DNA of 8,201 bases from Desulfobacteraceae bacterium (lineage in GTDB: Bacteria; Desulfobacterota; Desulfobacteria; Desulfobacterales; Desulfosalsimonadaceae): contig DAIEHU010000106.1 in the NCBI GenBank assembly GCA_027353395.1, forward strand, positions 1 through 8,201, in the 5' to 3' direction. Numbering within the stretch: position 1 is the first letter of the stretch; each line of letters starts with the position of its first letter. Under the pieces are notes generated by a model. That model saw only the letters and a list, made by a program, of their open reading frames with translations. It was not told the DNA's origin and ran no database searches. Of the stretch, positions 7,345-8,201 are shown one piece after another. A program made the position numbers and the translations under genes.

Positions 7345-7413
7345 GACATGCGCGGGTCAAAAGGAGCATGCCGCTACCTGGCGTATCGGATGGCGATGCG
7401 ACGCCGTATTTGT

Positions 7414-7441
7414 TTGAGTTGCAAGATATACGCGATATCAT
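7414..7441 (+). promoter_or_regulatory. Candidate sigma-70 promoter for the radical SAM gene
   Basis: TTGAGT (7414-7419) and TATCAT (7436-7441) are 16 bases apart, with 4 of 6 and 5 of 6 matches to the -35 and -10 boxes. The leader to ATG 7571 would be about 120 bases. Several overlapping AT-rich hexamers nearby (for example CATATA, TATAAA) could serve instead. Confidence 0.35.
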
Positions 7442-7570
7442 ATAAAAAACGTCATATACCTCTCCCCTGCCTCTGCGGAAGGATATTCCAGCCCCTCTCT
7501 TCTATCCGTATGTCGTGCTTCTTCCCGGTATTCATGGCATTTTTTAAACATCCAAAAAGGAATTTCTGTT

Positions 7571-8201
7571 ATGCCGCATCTGAAAATTGCGCTTGTGGAA
7601 GCCATTTCAAAGTCCACCCATGTCTATAGCCGCGCCTGTCTGCCCAGGGCCGGGGTCGCCACTCTGGGGGCCGTGCTGAAACAACTGGGATATCAGGTGG
7701 ATATTTTTATTCACGCCCTGTCGGAACTTGAAGAACAGAATCTTGAAGCCTATGATGTGGTGGGCATCGGATCGCTTTCAAGCACCATTGAGGAAGCTTA
7801 TTGCCTGGCGGATCGTTTGAAAAGCCGCCAGGTGGCGGTGGTTATGGGCGGCCCCCATGTGACGTTCATGCCCGGAGAAGCCATTTGCCATTGCGATGTG
7901 GTGGTGCTTGGCGAAGGGGAAGGTTCGCTTCCGGCGCTTTTGGCGGCCATGGAAAACAAAACACCTTTTGAAAATGTCCGGGGAATCGCGTTTAAACGCC
8001 CGGATGGCGAAATTCATTACACGGGGCCTTCGGATCGTGTGGATTATAAGTCCATGCCGTCTCCGGATTTTCTGCTTTCTTCAAAGGTGACGCCCAAAAA
8101 TATTCCGCCCATCATCACCACGTCCCGGGGATGCCCTCATAATTGTTCCTTTTGCTCGGTCACGTCGGTCTTTGGCCGGAAATACCGGTTTAAACGCACT
8201 G
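7571..8201 (+). CDS. B12-binding-type radical SAM protein, 3' end cut by window edge
   Basis: N-terminal 210 residues of a COG1032-type enzyme (the BchE/HpnJ/HpnR-like architecture), open to the right edge with no stop. Residues about 1-130 form a cobalamin-binding-like Rossmann domain: LPRAGVATLGAVLKQLGYQVDIF (about 24-46), VVGIGSLSST (63-72), VAVVMGGPHVTF (88-99) and VVVLGEGEGSLPALL (110-124). The radical SAM core opens with the iron-sulfur motif C188-x3-C192-x2-C195 in SRGCPHNCSFC, where the 4Fe-4S cluster that cleaves S-adenosylmethionine is bound. The DxHxxG motif of methionine-synthase-type B12 domains is not seen, as is common in this group. ATG 7571 has AAGGA nine bases upstream. The product could be a methylase, cyclase or other radical enzyme; the reaction depends on the missing C-terminal part and neighbours. 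It diverges from the reductase-like gene, so no operon link is implied. Confidence 0.88.
   Translation, partial: MPHLKIALVEAISKSTHVYSRACLPRAGVATLGAVLKQLGYQVDIFIHALSELEEQNLEAYDVVGIGSLSSTIEEAYCLADRLKSRQVAVVMGGPHVTFMPGEAICHCDVVVLGEGEGSLPALLAAMENKTPFENVRGIAFKRPDGEIHYTGPSDRVDYKSMPSPDFLLSSKVTPKNIPPIITTSRGCPHNCSFCSVTSVFGRKYRFKRT

Larger units (their letters stand above)
7224..7570. other. Divergent intergenic region between the reductase-like gene and the radical SAM gene
   Basis: These 347 bases separate two divergently transcribed genes. They hold the leader and candidate promoter of the minus-strand gene (7224-7331), a 14-bp palindrome (7331-7344), and a candidate promoter and leader of the plus-strand gene (7414-7570). 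The part from about 7455 to 7550 is pyrimidine-rich on the plus strand and shows nothing I recognise. A 93-codon plus-strand frame (7348-7629) runs through the region and into the radical SAM gene in another frame; it lacks a good ribosome binding site and resembles nothing I know. Confidence 0.6.

Noticed and set aside
7224..7349. Longer start (ATG 7349) for the reductase-like protein, adding 42 residues including a hydrophobic stretch
   Set aside because: No ribosome binding site there, the extra residues resemble nothing in the family and cover the candidate promoter, while ATG 7223 has a near-ideal AAAGGAGG.
7348..7629. 93-codon plus-strand frame in the divergent region
   Set aside because: It overlaps the radical SAM start by 59 bases in another frame, lacks a well-placed ribosome binding site and matches no family I know.
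7778..8017. Minus-strand open frame of 79 codons
   Set aside because: It is antisense to the radical SAM gene, whose frame has clear motifs.

Overview
The window looks like chromosomal DNA of a metabolically versatile anaerobe. Clues to the host are a XylR/DmpR-type sigma-54 regulator, an oversized acyl-CoA dehydrogenase, an ATP-type PEP carboxykinase, a two-domain acyl-thioester reductase-like protein and a B12-binding-type radical SAM protein, in moderately GC-rich DNA. This mix recalls Desulfobacterota (sulfate-reducing or syntrophic 'deltaproteobacteria'). That assignment is inference from gene content, not from a marker gene. No mobile element, CRISPR array, rRNA or tRNA was seen.

Layout. 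Four genes lie head-to-tail on the minus strand and one diverges on the plus strand. In minus-strand transcription order they are: a 706-aa protein (7223-5103) whose C-terminal half resembles cyanobacterial acyl-ACP reductase; pckA (5046-3418), 56 bases on; a sigma-54 enhancer-binding regulator with XylR_N and V4R sensor domains (3382-1757), 35 bases on; then a 222-base gap; and an acyl-CoA dehydrogenase (1534 to beyond the left edge). The divergent gene at 7571 encodes a B12-binding-type radical SAM protein and is cut by the right edge. The 347-base divergent gap holds candidate sigma-70 promoters for both directions and a 14-bp perfect palindrome.

How the parts may work together. The 222-base gap before the dehydrogenase has a near-perfect -24/-12 promoter (1606-1624). 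About 106-136 bases upstream of its predicted start site are two tandem 13-bp repeats (1703-1733), with a very AT-rich stretch between. This is the expected layout for activation by an enhancer-binding protein, and one is encoded immediately upstream. The simplest reading is that the regulator senses a small molecule (an aromatic or acyl-type compound by family precedent) and switches on the dehydrogenase. The reductase-like gene, pckA and the regulator gene are spaced like an operon, which would link acyl-thioester chemistry to gluconeogenesis; this link is inference.

The main points for a second look are the complete sigma-54 control region and the fusion protein, which keeps the residue aligned with the catalytic cysteine of cyanobacterial acyl-ACP reductase.
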